Source: Elephas maximus indicus (lineage: Eukaryota > Chordata > Mammalia > Proboscidea > Elephantidae). From it: a DNA stretch of 64,000 nucleotides. The notes beneath the pieces are model-generated. The model saw only the letters and a program-made list of their open reading frames with translations. It did not search any database and had not been told where the DNA came from. The translations under genes were made by a program, and so were the position numbers. Numbering within the stretch: position 1 is the first letter of the stretch; each line of letters opens with the position of its first letter. Below are positions 21,543 through 32,100 of the stretch, piece after piece. The stretch lies in contig NC_064827.1 of NCBI RefSeq assembly GCF_024166365.1, positions 75,841,135-75,905,134 on the forward strand, read 5' to 3'.

Positions 21543-21745
21543 GCGGCCCAAACAGTTAAACGCTTAACTACTAACCAAAATGTTGGTGGTTCGAACCCAC
21601 CCAGAGAGACCTCAGAAGATAGGCCTGGCGATCTGCTTCAAAAGGTCACAGTCTTGAAAACCCTATGGAGCAGCTTCTACTCTATACACATGCGGTCACC
21701 ACGAGTCAAAGCCAACTCAACAGCAACTAATAGCAACAACAACAA
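21543..21745 (+). mobile_element. AfroSINE-type SINE, older subtype
   Basis: 'cggcccaaacagttaaacgctta', 'ggtggttcgaacccacc', 'agaagataggcctggcgatctgcttc' and a tail 'gagtcaaagccaactcaacagc' identify a plus-strand copy of the subtype with the 'cctggcgatct' body. Confidence 0.85.
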
Positions 21746-21757
21746 ATATACATATAC

Positions 21758-21820
<63 letters not shown>

Positions 21821-21823
21821 TAC
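21746..21823. repeat. (TA)n/(TG)n microsatellite
   Basis: A CA/TG-rich edge surrounds an uninterrupted TA run of about 42 bp (21769-21810), growing from the SINE tail. Probably highly polymorphic. Confidence 0.95.
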
Positions 21824-21825
21824 CT

Positions 21826-21955
21826 GTACCCATTGCCATCAAGTCAATTCCGACTCATGGAATAGAACTGCCCCATAGCGTTACCAAGGAGCAGCTGGTG
21901 GGTTCGAACTGCCAATCTTTCGATTAGCAGCAAAGTGCTTAACCACTGTGCCACA
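21826..21955 (-). mobile_element. AfroSINE-type SINE
   Basis: Minus-strand copy from 'acccattgccatcaag' to 'cttaaccactgtgccac', with a short internal deletion. Confidence 0.85.
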
Positions 21956-21958
21956 CAC

Positions 21959-22040
21959 AGCCTGGAAAACCCTATGGGGCAGTTCTACTCTATAACATAG
22001 TGTTGCTATGAGTCAAAATCGACCCAATGGTACCTAAAAA
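21959..22040 (+). mobile_element. AfroSINE-type SINE 3' half
   Basis: 'agcctggaaaaccctatgg' to 'gtcaaaatcgacccaatgg' is a plus-strand 3' half without head. Confidence 0.8.
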
Positions 22041-22073
22041 CAACAGACTTCAGATCTTATTTGAATTTGGCTA

Positions 22074-22802
22074 AAACAAACAAAAAACCCATTCTGCATC
22101 CCACTTTGAAGAGTGGCGTCTGGGGTCTTAAACGCTAGCAAGAGGCCATCTAAGATGCATCAATGAATCTCAACCCACCTGGATCAAAGGAGAATGAAGA
22201 ACACCAAGGACACACGATAACTATGAGTCCAAGAGACAGAAAGGGCCACATGAACCAGAGACTACATCATCCTGAGACCAGAAGAACTAGATGGTACCCG
22301 GCCACAACCAATGACTGCCCTGACAGGGAACACAACAGAGAACCCCTGCGGGAGCAGGAGAACAGTGGGATGCAGACCCCAAATTCTCATAAAAAGACCA
22401 GGCTTAATGGCCTGAATGAGACTAGAAGGGTCCTGGTGGTCATGGCCCTGAGATCTTCTGTTGGCCCAGGACAGGAACCATTCCCGAAGCCAACTCTTCA
22501 GACATGGATTGGACTGGACAATGGGTTGGAGAGGGATGCTGGTGAGGAGTGAGCTACTTGGATCAGGTGGACACTTGAGACTATGTTGGCATCTCCTGCC
22601 CGGAGGGGAGATGAGAAGGTAGAGGGGGTTAGAAGCTGGTGGAATGGACATGAAAAGAGAGAGTGGAGGGAGGGAGCGGGCTGTCTCATTAGTGGGAGAG
22701 TAATTGGGAGTATGTAGCAAGGTGTACATAAGTTTTTGTGTGACAGACTGACTTGATTTGCAAACTTTCACTTAAAGCACAGTAAAAATTATTAAAAAAA
22801 AA
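22074..22802 (+). mobile_element. L1 3'-UTR insertion (longest of the type)
   Basis: Starts near 'cccattctgcatcccacttt' and 'gtggcgtctggggtcttaaacg', the same start block as in the L1 at about 24410. It runs through the shared 3' UTR to a variant signal (AGTAAA) and poly(A). A SINE sits in its tail, and a 14-bp duplication ('tttgaatttggcta' at 22060 and 22961) brackets both. The minus-strand 169-codon open frame is a chance frame. Confidence 0.85.
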
Positions 22803-22960
22803 AAAAAACCCACTGCCATCCAGTCGATTTCGACTCATAGCAAGCCTATAGGACAGAGTAGAACTACCCCACTCAGGGTTTCCAAGAAGTGACTGGTGGA
22901 TTCAAACTGTGACCTTTTGGTTAGCAGCCAAGCTCTTAACCATTGTGCCACCAGGGCTCC
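22803..22960 (-). mobile_element. AfroSINE-type SINE in an L1 poly(A) tail
   Basis: Minus-strand copy from 'acccactgccatccag' to 'gccaccagggctcc', inserted in the A-tract that ends the preceding L1. The right-hand TSD of the L1 follows immediately. Confidence 0.88.
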
Positions 22961-23065
22961 TTTGAATTTGGCTAACTGTTCCAATAATGTCCACTAGAGC
23001 AATTTTTTTCTAGTTCATGATATAATTCAGGATAACACATTGCATTTAATTGTCAAGTCTCTTAA

Positions 23066-23195
23066 AAAAAAAAATTGCTGTGGAGTTTATTCTGACTCGT
23101 GGAGACCCCATGTGTGTCAGAGTAGAATTGTGTTGCGTAAGGTTTTTAGTGGCTGATTTTTCAGAAGTAGATCACCAGGCCTTTCTTCCAAGGCA
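23066..23195 (-). mobile_element. AfroSINE-type SINE, left arm of inverted pair
   Basis: 'gtttattctgactcgtgg' to 'aggcctttcttccaagg' is the minus-strand 3' half of the older SINE subtype. It is complementary to the following copy. Confidence 0.82.
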
Positions 23196-23396
23196 ATGAA
23201 TGATATAAACTGTTAACACACTGGGCTGCTGACTGAAAGGTTGGAGGTTGGAGTCCATCCAGAGGTACCTTGGAAGAAAAGCCTGGAAATTTACTTCTAA
23301 AAAGTCAACCATTAAAAACCCTACAGAGCACATTTTTACTCTGACACACATGGGGTCGTCATGGGTTGTAATCAAATCAATAGCAACTGGTTTTAC
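23196..23396 (+). mobile_element. AfroSINE-type SINE, right arm of inverted pair
   Basis: Plus-strand copy: 'aacacactgggctgctgact', 'ttggagtccatccagagg', 'tggaagaaaagcctgg', 'acacacatggggtcgtcatgg'. With the left arm it can fold into a stem of about 120 bp. Confidence 0.85.
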
Positions 23397-23399
23397 ATG

Positions 23400-23530
23400 C
23401 ATTACCCTAATTTAATTCTCACAACAATTCGTTGTCATTGGTACTTTCATCATCCCCATTCCATAAGTAAGGAAACTGAGATGCAGATAGGTTAAGGTCC
23501 TTCGTTAATTAACAGTAGAGAAGGGATTAA
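23400..23530 (+). repeat. MIR fragment
   Basis: 'attaccctaatttaattctcacaac' followed by 'ccataagtaaggaaactgagatgc' is the MIR core. Confidence 0.6.
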
Positions 23531-23534
23531 AACC

Positions 23535-25122
23535 TAAGCAGTTCCTGCGACCCAGCAATCTCACTCCCAGGTGTATACCCTAAAGAAATAAGAGTCATTA
23601 CACAAATAGACATATGCACACCCATGTTTATTGCAGCATTATTCACAATAGCAAAAAGATGGAGACAATCTAAGTGCCCACCAACAGATGAATGGATTAA
23701 CAAACTGTGGTACATACACACAATGGAATAGCATGTAATGATAAAAAATAATGACAAATCTGCAAAACTTCTCACAGCATGGATGAATTTGGAGGACACT
23801 CTGCTGAGTGAAATAAGTCAATCACAAAAGGACAAATATTTTATGAGATCACTATTATAAAAAATCAAGAAAAGGTTTACACACACACAAAAAAACCTTT
23901 CTTTGATGGTTACCAGGAATGTAGGGTGGGGAGGGAGGGGAAATTATCAAATAGGTAGAAGACACATGCTAATGTTGGTGAAGGGAAAGGCAATACATAA
24001 TACGAGTGAAGTAAAAAAAAAAAAAAAAAAATGACCAAGGCATGGAAGGACATTAAGAGAAATGAAAGAAAAAAAGCAACAATGAAAATTACTATAGCAT
24101 GGACAATCGTGCAGCAACAGTATTAGCAAACACTAATTCACAAATGGATACATAGGTAGATACGCTAAGAGGTGTGGGAGGGTATAAGGGAAAACATCCA
24201 CCTGCAAATAGAGGTTTGGTGATGGCTATTTCTACATGTATAACTGTAGATGCTGCTTATATATTAATATAGACAATAGAGCACACAAGGGCCACAGACA
24301 CAACCAAACACCTCATGAGACGAAGTTCCTAGGCTCGAAGATGAAGTATCATAGACTTGGGGGACATCTATATAAATTGGCACAGCATAGTTCATAAAGA
24401 CAAAGTTCTGCATCCTACTTTGGTGAGTAGTGTTTGGGGTCTTAAAAGCTTGGTAGTGGCCATCTAAGACACAGCTACTGGTCTCTTACCACCCTGAGCA
24501 AAGCAGAATCAAGAAAACCAAAGACCAAGGGAGCAATCAGTCCAGGGGTCTGGTGGACCACATGAATCACAGCGTACATGACCCCGAGACCAGGAGAACT
24601 AGATGGTGCCCAGCTACCACTACTGACCGCTCTGACTGAAATGACAACAGAGGGTCTCGGAGAGAGTAGGAGAAAAATTGCAGAACAAAAAATCAAATTC
24701 ACGAAAAAGGCCAGATTTACTGATCTGACAGAGACTGGAGGAATTTCCGAGACCATGGCCCGAAGACACACTTCTGAATTGGAACTGAAGCCGTTCCTGG
24801 AGTCCATCCTTCAGCCAAGCCATAGACAAGCCCACAAAATAAACGATAACACCTGAGAGGAATGTGCTTCTTCGAACAAGCAATTATATGAGATCAAAAG
24901 GGCAACATTTTACAGGGGCAAAGGTGAGAAGGCAGTAAGGGGTAACAACTCAAGACCAAAGGAAACAGGGAAACTAGGATGGAAATGCGGGGAGCGCAGG
25001 CACATTGTGGGGAACGAAACCAATGTCACGAAACACTTTATGTACGAACTATCAAATGGGAAACTAATTTGCTCTGTAAACTTTCAACTGATACACAATA
25101 AAAAAAAATTTTTTTAAACCTA
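23535..25122 (+). mobile_element. L1 LINE, 3' end of ORF2 region plus full 3' UTR
   Basis: The left part has the classic L1 3' block ('cagcaatctcactcccagg', 'atgtttattgcagcattattcac', 'ccaacagatgaatgg'). It continues into a long 3' UTR that ends with AATAAA and a poly(A) tract at about 25098-25110. The 3' UTR contains blocks shared with the L1 3' UTRs at 22074 and 19841. 5'-truncated; no intact frame. Confidence 0.85.
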
Positions 25123-25560
25123 AGCAGTCTGAGTCTAGAGGTCACAGTGCACAGCCTTTCTGATCTGACCTTTTTAAAGAACAATTTGAGAGAATATTTT
25201 AAAAGTAAACATGTATACCATTTGACCTGCAATCCCATGTTGAGGAATTTACTCTAAGGAAATACATGCACAAAGATGTTCATCTCATCATTGTTTATAC
25301 TCACGAAAACATGGAAATGCAGTGAAGATCCATCCAGAGGGTACTAGTCACCCTTCCTCCTGGACCTAAGCGCCTGACCACTGGGCTGAGCCAGAGCTTA
25401 CTTTTTTAACCACGTGATTTACTCTGCAGACAGTGAAAAAGGGCTACGCAGATCTGTAGCGACAGAGAAAGATGTTCATTGTACTTTATTGAATTTTAAA
25501 AAACCAGATTAAAAATTACATGTACAACATGGTTTTATTTCTATAAAATTTCATGTACAT
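25123..25560 (+). repeat. diverged L1-like sequence
   Basis: 'tataccatttgacctgcaatccc' and 'agatgttcatctcatcattgtttata' fit an older L1 3' block. The middle (25320-25440) is not recognised. Confidence 0.5.
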
Positions 25561-25724
25561 ATACCAAAAACCAAACCCCTTGCCATCGAGCCAATTCCAA
25601 CTCATAGTGACCATATAGGACAGAGTAGGACTGCCCCATAGGGCTTCCAAGGAGTGCCTGGTGGATTCAAATCACTGGCCTTTTGGATAGCAGCTGTAGT
25701 TCTTAACCACTACGCCACCAGGGT
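25561..25724 (-). mobile_element. AfroSINE-type SINE
   Basis: Minus-strand copy from 'accaaaaaccaaacccc' to 'aaccactacgccaccaggg', lacking the 'cttccgtaaag' segment. Confidence 0.88.
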
Positions 25725-25859
25725 TAGAGAGATGAAAGAGTGCTTTTTAAAAAGAGGTGACTGAAGCAGCTCTTGCACATGGAGGCATGGCTTAGTGTAT
25801 GTCCAGAGAGACAACTGTGTAGAATATGACCTGATAGAACACTTGGTGTGAAAGGGAGG

Positions 25860-26145
25860 CCAGTCACAAAAGGTCACATATTATATGATTCCGTTTATAT
25901 GGAAAGTCCAGAAAAGGCAAATTCATAGAGATAGAAAATAGGTTAGTGCTTGCCAGGGGCTGAAAGGAAGAGGAAATGAGGAGTGACTACTAATGGGTAC
26001 AGAGTCTCTTTTAGGGGTGATGAAACTGTTCTGGAATAAGATAGTGGCGATGGTTAGACAGCCCCATGAATACACTAAAAACCACTGACTTTACACTTTA
26101 GAAGGTAAATTTTGTAGTATACGAATGATGGCTCAAGAAAAAAAA
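25860..26145 (+). mobile_element. L1 3' fragment
   Basis: 'gtcacatattatatgattccg', 'aaaagg' plus 'caaattcatagagatag', 'gaggggtgatgaaac' style motifs are from an L1 3' UTR. It ends in an A-rich tract. Confidence 0.65.
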
Positions 26146-26146
26146 A

Positions 26147-27233
26147 TTGATGGAACTATTTTATTGACTATGCAAAGGCAGTTGACTGTGTGGATCACAA
26201 CAAATTGTGGATAACATTACATAGAATGGGAATTCCAGAATACTTAATTATGCTCACAAGGAACCTGTACATAGATCAAGAGGCAGTCATTCGAACAGAA
26301 CAAGGGCATACTGCATGATTTAAAATCAAGAAAGAAGTGTGTCAAGGTTGTATCCTTTCACCATACTTATTCAATCTGTATACTGAGCAAATAATCCAAG
26401 AAGCTGGACTATATGAAAATAATGCAGCATCAGGATTGGAAGGACTCATTAACAACCTGCGATATGCAGATGACACACTTTGCTTGCTGCAAGTGAAGAG
26501 GACTTGGAGCACTTACTGATGAAAATCAAAGACCACAGCCTTCAGTATGGATTACACATCAACATAAAGAAAACAAAAATCCTCACAACTGGATCCATAA
26601 GCAACGGCATGATAAATGGAAAAAAGATTGAAGTTGTCAAGGATTTCATTTTACTTGGATGTACAATCAACGCCCATGGAAGCAGCAGTCAAGAAATCTA
26701 ACAACATAGTGCAGTGGACAAATCTTCTGCAAAAGACTTTTTAAAGTGTTAAAAAGCAGAGATGTTACTTTGAGAACTAAGGTGCACCTGACCCAAATCA
26801 TGGTATCTTCAATTGCCTCATATACATGTGAAAAGTGGACAATGAATAAAGAAGGCCGAAGAATTTAAATTATGGTGTTGGCGAAGAATACTGAATATAC
26901 CGTGGACTGCCAGAAGAACGAATAAATCCATCTTGGAAGAAGTACAGCCAGAACGTCCCTTAGAAGTGAGAACGGCAAGACTTCATCTCACACACTTTGG
27001 ACGTGTTATCAGGAGGGACCAGTCCCTGGAGAAGGACATCATGTTTGGTAAAGTAGACGGTCAGTGAAAGGGAGGAAGACGCTCGATGAGATGGATTGAC
27101 ACGGTTGCTGCAATGATGGGCTCAAGCATAGCAACGACTGTAAGGATGGCACAGGATCAGGCAGCGTTCTGTTCCGTTGTACATAGGATCACTATGAGTC
27201 AGAACTGACTCAACAGCAACTAACAACAACAGG
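26147..27233 (+). pseudogene. RTE LINE reverse transcriptase, broken
   Basis: Translating the plus strand in pieces gives RT motifs: FIDYAKAVDCVDHNKLW, VCQGCILSPYLFNLY and the catalytic NNLRYADDT box. Then come the RTE C-terminal part (EVVKDFILLGCTINAHGSS) and the RTE 3' tail ending 'gactcaacagcaactaac'. In-frame stops and shifts break the ORF at several places (for example after QGHTA and near KRTWSTY). 5'-truncated, probably inactive. Confidence 0.92.
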
Positions 27234-27283
27234 GCGATAATTAGGAAGCCAAAGACATTACAGAGAGTTAAAAAAAAAAAAAA

Positions 27284-27489
27284 AAAAGCAGAACCTGTTG
27301 CCGTCCTGTTGATTCCAGATCATAGCAACACCATGTGTTACAGAGTAGAACTGTCCCATAGGATTTTCTTGGCTATGATCTTTTTGGAAGCAGATCACCA
27401 GGACTTTCTTCTGTGGTGTCGCTGTGTGGGTTTTAACAGCCAACCTTTAGGTTAGCTCTCTAGTGCAAGCCGTTTGTGCCACCCAGGCA
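27284..27489 (-). mobile_element. AfroSINE-type SINE, older subtype
   Basis: 'gaacctgttgccgtcctgttg' to 'caagccgtttgtgccaccc' is a minus-strand, diverged copy. Confidence 0.8.
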
Positions 27490-28144
27490 CCTGTAGGGAG
27501 TTTAGCACCCCAGGAATCCACGGGACTATTGAAGGGGCAGTTCCCACAGCTGCAAGTTTGTTGAATGTTGAAGAGTGGCAGGACAATTTGGGGACAGCCA
27601 GGGCTGACACGTGGCTTACATGTACACAGATGTGTACCCACCTTCCTGGCCACATCTCCTAGCACTCTTCATTACTCTCTGCATTCAAGCACCAGGACCT
27701 CTTGGGTTAGAGGCTATTCCGTTTCATGGGCTGTAATGGATGGCATGGGGAGGAAGCTCCACCCTCCCCCTCCTAATCTCCACCAGCCCTCCCCCATCTC
27801 TAGTAAGCCCACAATCCAAGTGAAAACAGCAGCTAGCAATTACTGCAGGACAAACCTCCTATCCTCCACTTTCAACTAGACCGACATCCCCGAAACCCAA
27901 CTCAAAATTGCTTAAACAATAAGGGCTTTTGTTTTCTTCAGGTAACAAGAAGTCCTGGGTAGGGAAGCCCAGGACTGTTTCTTCGAAGGCTCCATGACAT
28001 CATTAAGGACCCAGATTCTTGCTCTCTTTTTGCTCAGCCACACTCACATGCTGTCCTCATCCTCAGCGGTACAAGACGGCTGAAGCAATTCTGGATATCT
28101 TATCTTCCCCATCGGTGGCCAGAGGCAGAAAAGGAGTTGGCTGC
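27490..28144. other. intergenic, mostly unrecognised
   Basis: No gene identified. Around 27890-28080 ('attgcttaaacaataagggcttttg', 'ttgctcagccacactcac') resembles an old mammalian repeat that also occurs near 49750, but the family is unclear to me. Confidence 0.4.
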
Positions 28145-28257
28145 TGCCTTAGTTATCTAGTGCTGCTGTAACAGAAATACCACAAGTGGATGGCTTTAAC
28201 AAACAGAAGTTTATTTTTTCATAGTTTAGGAGCCTAGAAGTTCAAATTCAGGGTGCC

Positions 28258-29515
28258 TTCTCTGTTGTTGTAGTTAGGTGCCACTGAGTCAGTTGCGACT
28301 CATAGAGATCCTATGTACTACAGAACGAAACACTGCCTGGTCCTGCACCATCCTCCAATCATTGTTATGTTTAAGCCCATTGTAGCAGTCACTGTGTCAA
28401 TCCATATCATTGATTGGATTGACACAGTGACCCTCTATTTTACCAAGCATGATGACGTCCTTCTCCAGGGATTGATCTTTTCTGATAACATGTCCGAAGT
28501 ATGTGAGATGTAGTCTCACCATTCTTGCCTCTAAGGAGCATTCTGGCTGTACTTTGTCCAAGACAGATTTGGATCAGCTTTCTTGGGAATAGGCATAAAT
28601 ATGGATCTCTTCCACTCTGATGGCCAGGTAGCTGTCTTCCAAATTTCGTGGCATAGACCAATGAGCACTTCCAGTGCTGCATCTGTTTGGTGAAACATCT
28701 CAGTTGGTATTCCATCAATTCCTGGAGCCTTGTTTTTCGCCAATGCCTTCAGTGCAGTTTGGACTTCTTCCTTCAGTACCATCGGTTCCTGATCATATGA
28801 TACCTCCTGAGATGGTTGAATGTCGACTAGTTCTTTTTGGTGTAGTGACTCTGTATTCCTTCCATCTTCTTTTGATGTTTCCTGCATTGTTTAATATTTT
28901 CCCTGTAGAATCCTTCAATGTTGCAACTCAAGGCTTGAATTTTTTCTTCAGTTCTTTCAGCTTGAGAAACGCCGACTGTGTTCTTCCCCTTTGGCTTTCT
29001 ATCTCCAGGTCTTTGCACATGTCATTATAATACTTTGTCTTCTTGAGTCGCCCTTTGAAATATTCTGTTCAGCTCTTTTACTTCATATTTTCTTACTTTC
29101 AATTTAGCTACTCGATGTTCAAAAGCAGGTTTCGGAGTCTCTTTTGACATCCATTTTGGTCTTTTTTTTTTTTCTTTCCTATCTTTTAATGATCTCTTGC
29201 TTTCTTTATGTATGATGTCCTTGATCATTCCACAACTTGTCTGGTCTTCGGTCATTAGTGTTCAACGTATCAAATCTATTTTTGAGATGGTTTTACCAAC
29301 ATAAACAGTGACTATACGCACGGACCTCACCAGATAGAATACACAGGAATCAAATTGACTACATCTGAGGAAAGAGAAGATGAAAAAGCTCAATATCATC
29401 AGTCAGAACAAGGCCAGGGGCCAACTGCGGAACAGACCATCAAATGTTCATATGAAAGTTCAAGTTGAAACTGAAGAAAATTAGAACAAGTCCACGAGAA
29501 CCAAAGTATGGCTTT
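28258..29515 (-). mobile_element. RTE LINE with inverted 5' part, nested in the LTR
   Basis: 28258 to about 29292 reads on the minus strand: 3' tail, then a jump to the RT N-terminus (NKAPGIDGIPTEMF, WPSEWKRSIFMPIPKK), then the pre-RT region. About 29293-29515 reads on the plus strand as the endonuclease C-terminus (RNQIDYI, RTRPGANCGTDHQ). Most of the RT palm is deleted. Short duplication 'gggtgcc'/'gagtgcc' at 28251 and 29516. Confidence 0.85.
28388..28431. repeat. perfect 17-bp inverted repeat within the RTE copy
   Basis: GTCACTGTGTCAATCCA at 28388-28404 is the exact reverse complement of 28415-28431, with a 10-bp loop. Other RTE copies in the window (2467, 38223) lack the right arm. Confidence 0.95.
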
Positions 29516-29766
29516 GAGTGCCAGCTCTAGGGGAAGCCTTTCTCTCTTGGTCAGTTCTAGAGGAAGGTCCTTGTCTCTTTTCAGCTTCTGCTCCTGGGCA
29601 ATCTTCATGTGGCTTGGCATCTCTCTTCTTCCATCTCTGCTTTCTTGCTTGCTTGTTTAATCTCTTTAATATCTCAAAATAAATTGATTTAAGACATTCC
29701 CTACTCTAATACTTTCTCATCAACAAGGAAGGCCCATTGCCAAATGGGATTATAACCACAAATATA

Positions 29767-29975
29767 AAAAACAAAACCGTTGTCATTGAATTGATTGTGA
29801 CTCATAGTGACCTATAGGACAGGGCAGAACTGCCCCATAGGTTTGCAAGGATGTAAATATTTAGGGAAGCAGACTACCTCATCTTTCTCCTTCAGAAGAG
29901 CTGGTGGGTTCGAATCACTGACTTTTGGTTAGCTGCTGAGCATTTTAACCACTGTACCATCAGGGCTCCATAATA
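29767..29975 (-). mobile_element. AfroSINE-type SINE
   Basis: Minus-strand copy from 'aaaacaaaaccgttgtc' to 'taccatcagggctcc', inserted in the LTR. An RTE tail fragment (29982-30050, 'aggtgccatcaggtcag') follows. Confidence 0.85.
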
Positions 29976-30349
29976 CAGGTATGTCATTGTTCTTAGGTGC
30001 CATCAGGTCAGTTCTGACTCATAGCGACCCTATGTGCAACAGAACAATCCCATGTAACCACAGGTATAGATGTTACAATTTTCAGCACGTATTTTTGGGG
30101 GATACAATTCAACCCATAACAGCTGCCTTCCCAGAAGTCCCCTGCAGACTGTTCCTTCCTCTTTTCTTTTGTCAAAACTGGGTCATATGCCCCCTCCAAC
30201 CAATCACCAGCAAGGGGAGGACGGACACTGTGGTTAGATCAGACCCATCAGGATTTACATGAGTGAAGCTTCAACTGATGGGGGGTAGACACCAAAACAA
30301 AATCAGATCTCTCCAGCAACCGAGGAAGGGGAGCTGGCAGCCAGATGTG

Positions 30350-30663
30350 GCAGCCACATCGGGATTCCTTCCCCACAGGCTTTGCCCTCTGCCTGGTGTG
30401 CTCTTCTTCAACCTCCACAGGTTGACACCTCCTCTTTTACCAGATCAACCATCACCTCCTCCAGAAAGACCTCCCTGTCCGTCTTGGCTAGGTCAAAGAA
30501 CCAGTACCCCTGTCTAGCTCTGACCACAGTTGCAACTAAATAATTACTTGTGTCATTATTTGATTAAAGTCTCTCCCATGGAGGCAGCTCCACTCTTTAT
30601 CCCCAGGATGCAGCCAGAACACAGAGCAGATACTCAATAAATATTTATGACTAGACAAATGAA
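30350..30663 (+). repeat. L2 LINE 3' end
   Basis: 'ctttgccctctgcctggtgtgctcttc', 'acctcctccagaaagacctccctg' and the terminal 'actcaataaatatttatgac' give the L2 3' end in order. Confidence 0.8.
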
Positions 30664-30861
30664 ATAAGGAACCCTGGTGGCTCAGTGAGTAAGCAGTCAG
30701 CTGCTACCTGAAAGGTTGGCAGTTCAAACCCATCCAGCAGCTCTGTGGGAGGAAGGCCTGGCAGTCTGATTCTGTAAAGATTACAGCCAAGAAAACCCTA
30801 TGGGGCAGTTCTACCCTCTCATCTAAGGTCACTATGAGTCAAAATCAGTGACTCCCAACAA
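30664..30861 (+). mobile_element. AfroSINE-type SINE with perfect TSD
   Basis: Plus-strand copy: 'aggaaccctggtggctcagtg', 'ggcagttcaaacccatc', 'attctgtaaagattacagcc', 'ccctatggggcagttctac'. The 12-bp duplication 'tagacaaatgaa' lies at 30652-30663 and 30862-30873, at the end of the L2. Confidence 0.93.
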
Positions 30862-30873
30862 TAGACAAATGAA

Positions 30874-31539
30874 TCCGTGTGTTACAGAAGGCAGATGGGG
30901 AGGTCTAGAAGATATCAGGGACTTTTCTGGGTGGTGAGATGATTTATTACTGTTTAACACAAACAGCAGAGTGCTCCCATCTTGGCATAGCTCAACCAAT
31001 ACCTTTACAAATGAATATACTAACCAGTAAGCAGCTAGGAGGTGTGATGTGGATTAATTTCCTCTTTATCCTCTTCTGGGTGGTTTAAGTCTTTTTCAGT
31101 GATGTGATGAGCGTCTCTTACAAGGGTCTGTGTCATTTTTATAAAAATAAAGCCTTGTTTTTTTTCAACAAAGAAGTTTGCCATTTTCATTTTCAACTTT
31201 TCAGGATCTGGAAGGAACCTGTGGGGTGCTAAGAATTCCTTCCTGCCCTTGTTTTCATTTTCCCTTCCTCTTCTGGCCTCCTGGAGTTTTAGATACTCTC
31301 CTCCTCCCTCCAGGGGGGTAGCTGAGAGTTTGTTATAAAAACCCAAAAGGCTGTGCTGAGCTCAGGATTAAAAGTGAGGCTAAAAAATAAATTTTCATGA
31401 GAAAATGATACAGGCGTTTGTGTTTTACTTTTCTTTTTCTCTAAAAGCAGAATTTGGGAGATTTGAAACATCTGGCTTTTTAAATAACATCTTGGAATCT
31501 ATTCTCAAAGATATGACCAGGCTAATAATTTGTACGGGA
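30874..31539. other. intergenic, nothing recognised
   Basis: AT-rich sequence, no known repeat family or gene. The 103-codon minus-strand frame at 31035-31346 has no recognisable domain. Confidence 0.45.
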
Positions 31540-31870
31540 TGATGTGTTCATTCATTCATTTGTTCATTCACTGGTGTCTGCCTGACGCATCCCGAGTATG
31601 GATTATATAGCTATGAATCAGATCTGATCCCTGTCCCCAGGGAGACAGACACTGTCATGACAATCACTTTAAATTATCATTGGTGATCTAATGAGAGCTG
31701 AGTGGGCACCGTGTGGAGCAGAGATTGATGACCATCGAAGGGAGGGGATATTTAAGATGGGTTTGAAGGATACATAGACGTTTGCCAAGCAGAGAAAGGG
31801 TGGATGGGTACAAAGGCATTCCAGGCAGAGGGAACAGCTTGTGCCAAGGCACAGAGGCTGAGACAGCATA
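31540..31870 (-). repeat. L2 LINE 3' end
   Basis: 'gttcattcattcatttgttcattcac' at left, then 'gatccctgtccccaggga', then 'gcattccaggcagagggaacagcttgtgccaaggcacag' form the reverse L2 3' end. Confidence 0.8.
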
Positions 31871-31884
31871 GTGCATTGGATGCA

Positions 31885-32100
31885 GTGGTCAAGAGCATGG
31901 ATGGTTTTAAGTCCTGCCTTGCCCATTTCTTGGCAGTTTGATGCTGAGCAAGATTTTTACTCTCTCTGTGCCTCTGCTTCTTCCTCTGTTAGCGGCAATG
32001 ACAGCACCTACCCCATAGGGTTGATGAAGATTAATTCGGATAAACCAGGTAAGAAGCTTAGACCACCAGCCGCTACCCAGAGTAAGCATTTGGTAAATTG
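31885..32100 (-). repeat. MIR
   Basis: 'ctctctgtgcctctgcttcttcctctgttagcggcaatgac' and 'atagggttgatgaagattaa' followed by 'gtaagcatttggtaaat' are the reverse-complement MIR series. Confidence 0.75.

Larger units (their letters stand above)
28145..30121 (-). mobile_element. solo LTR (ERVL/MaLR-like) broken by later insertions
   Basis: Segments 28145-28257, 29516-29766 and about 30051-30121 together form the reverse complement of the LTR at 37210-37861. Plus-strand ends read TG...CA and a perfect 5-bp duplication 'gctgc' flanks them (28140-28144, 30122-30126), as expected for a retroviral LTR. No internal coding region is present. The class is inferred from ends, TSD length and general resemblance to MaLR LTRs. 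Confidence 0.8.

Noticed and set aside
22262-22771. 169-codon minus-strand frame
   Set aside because: Antisense of an L1-type 3' UTR. Similar frames appear in the related copies at 6780 and 20111 because the repeat is the same, not because a protein is conserved.
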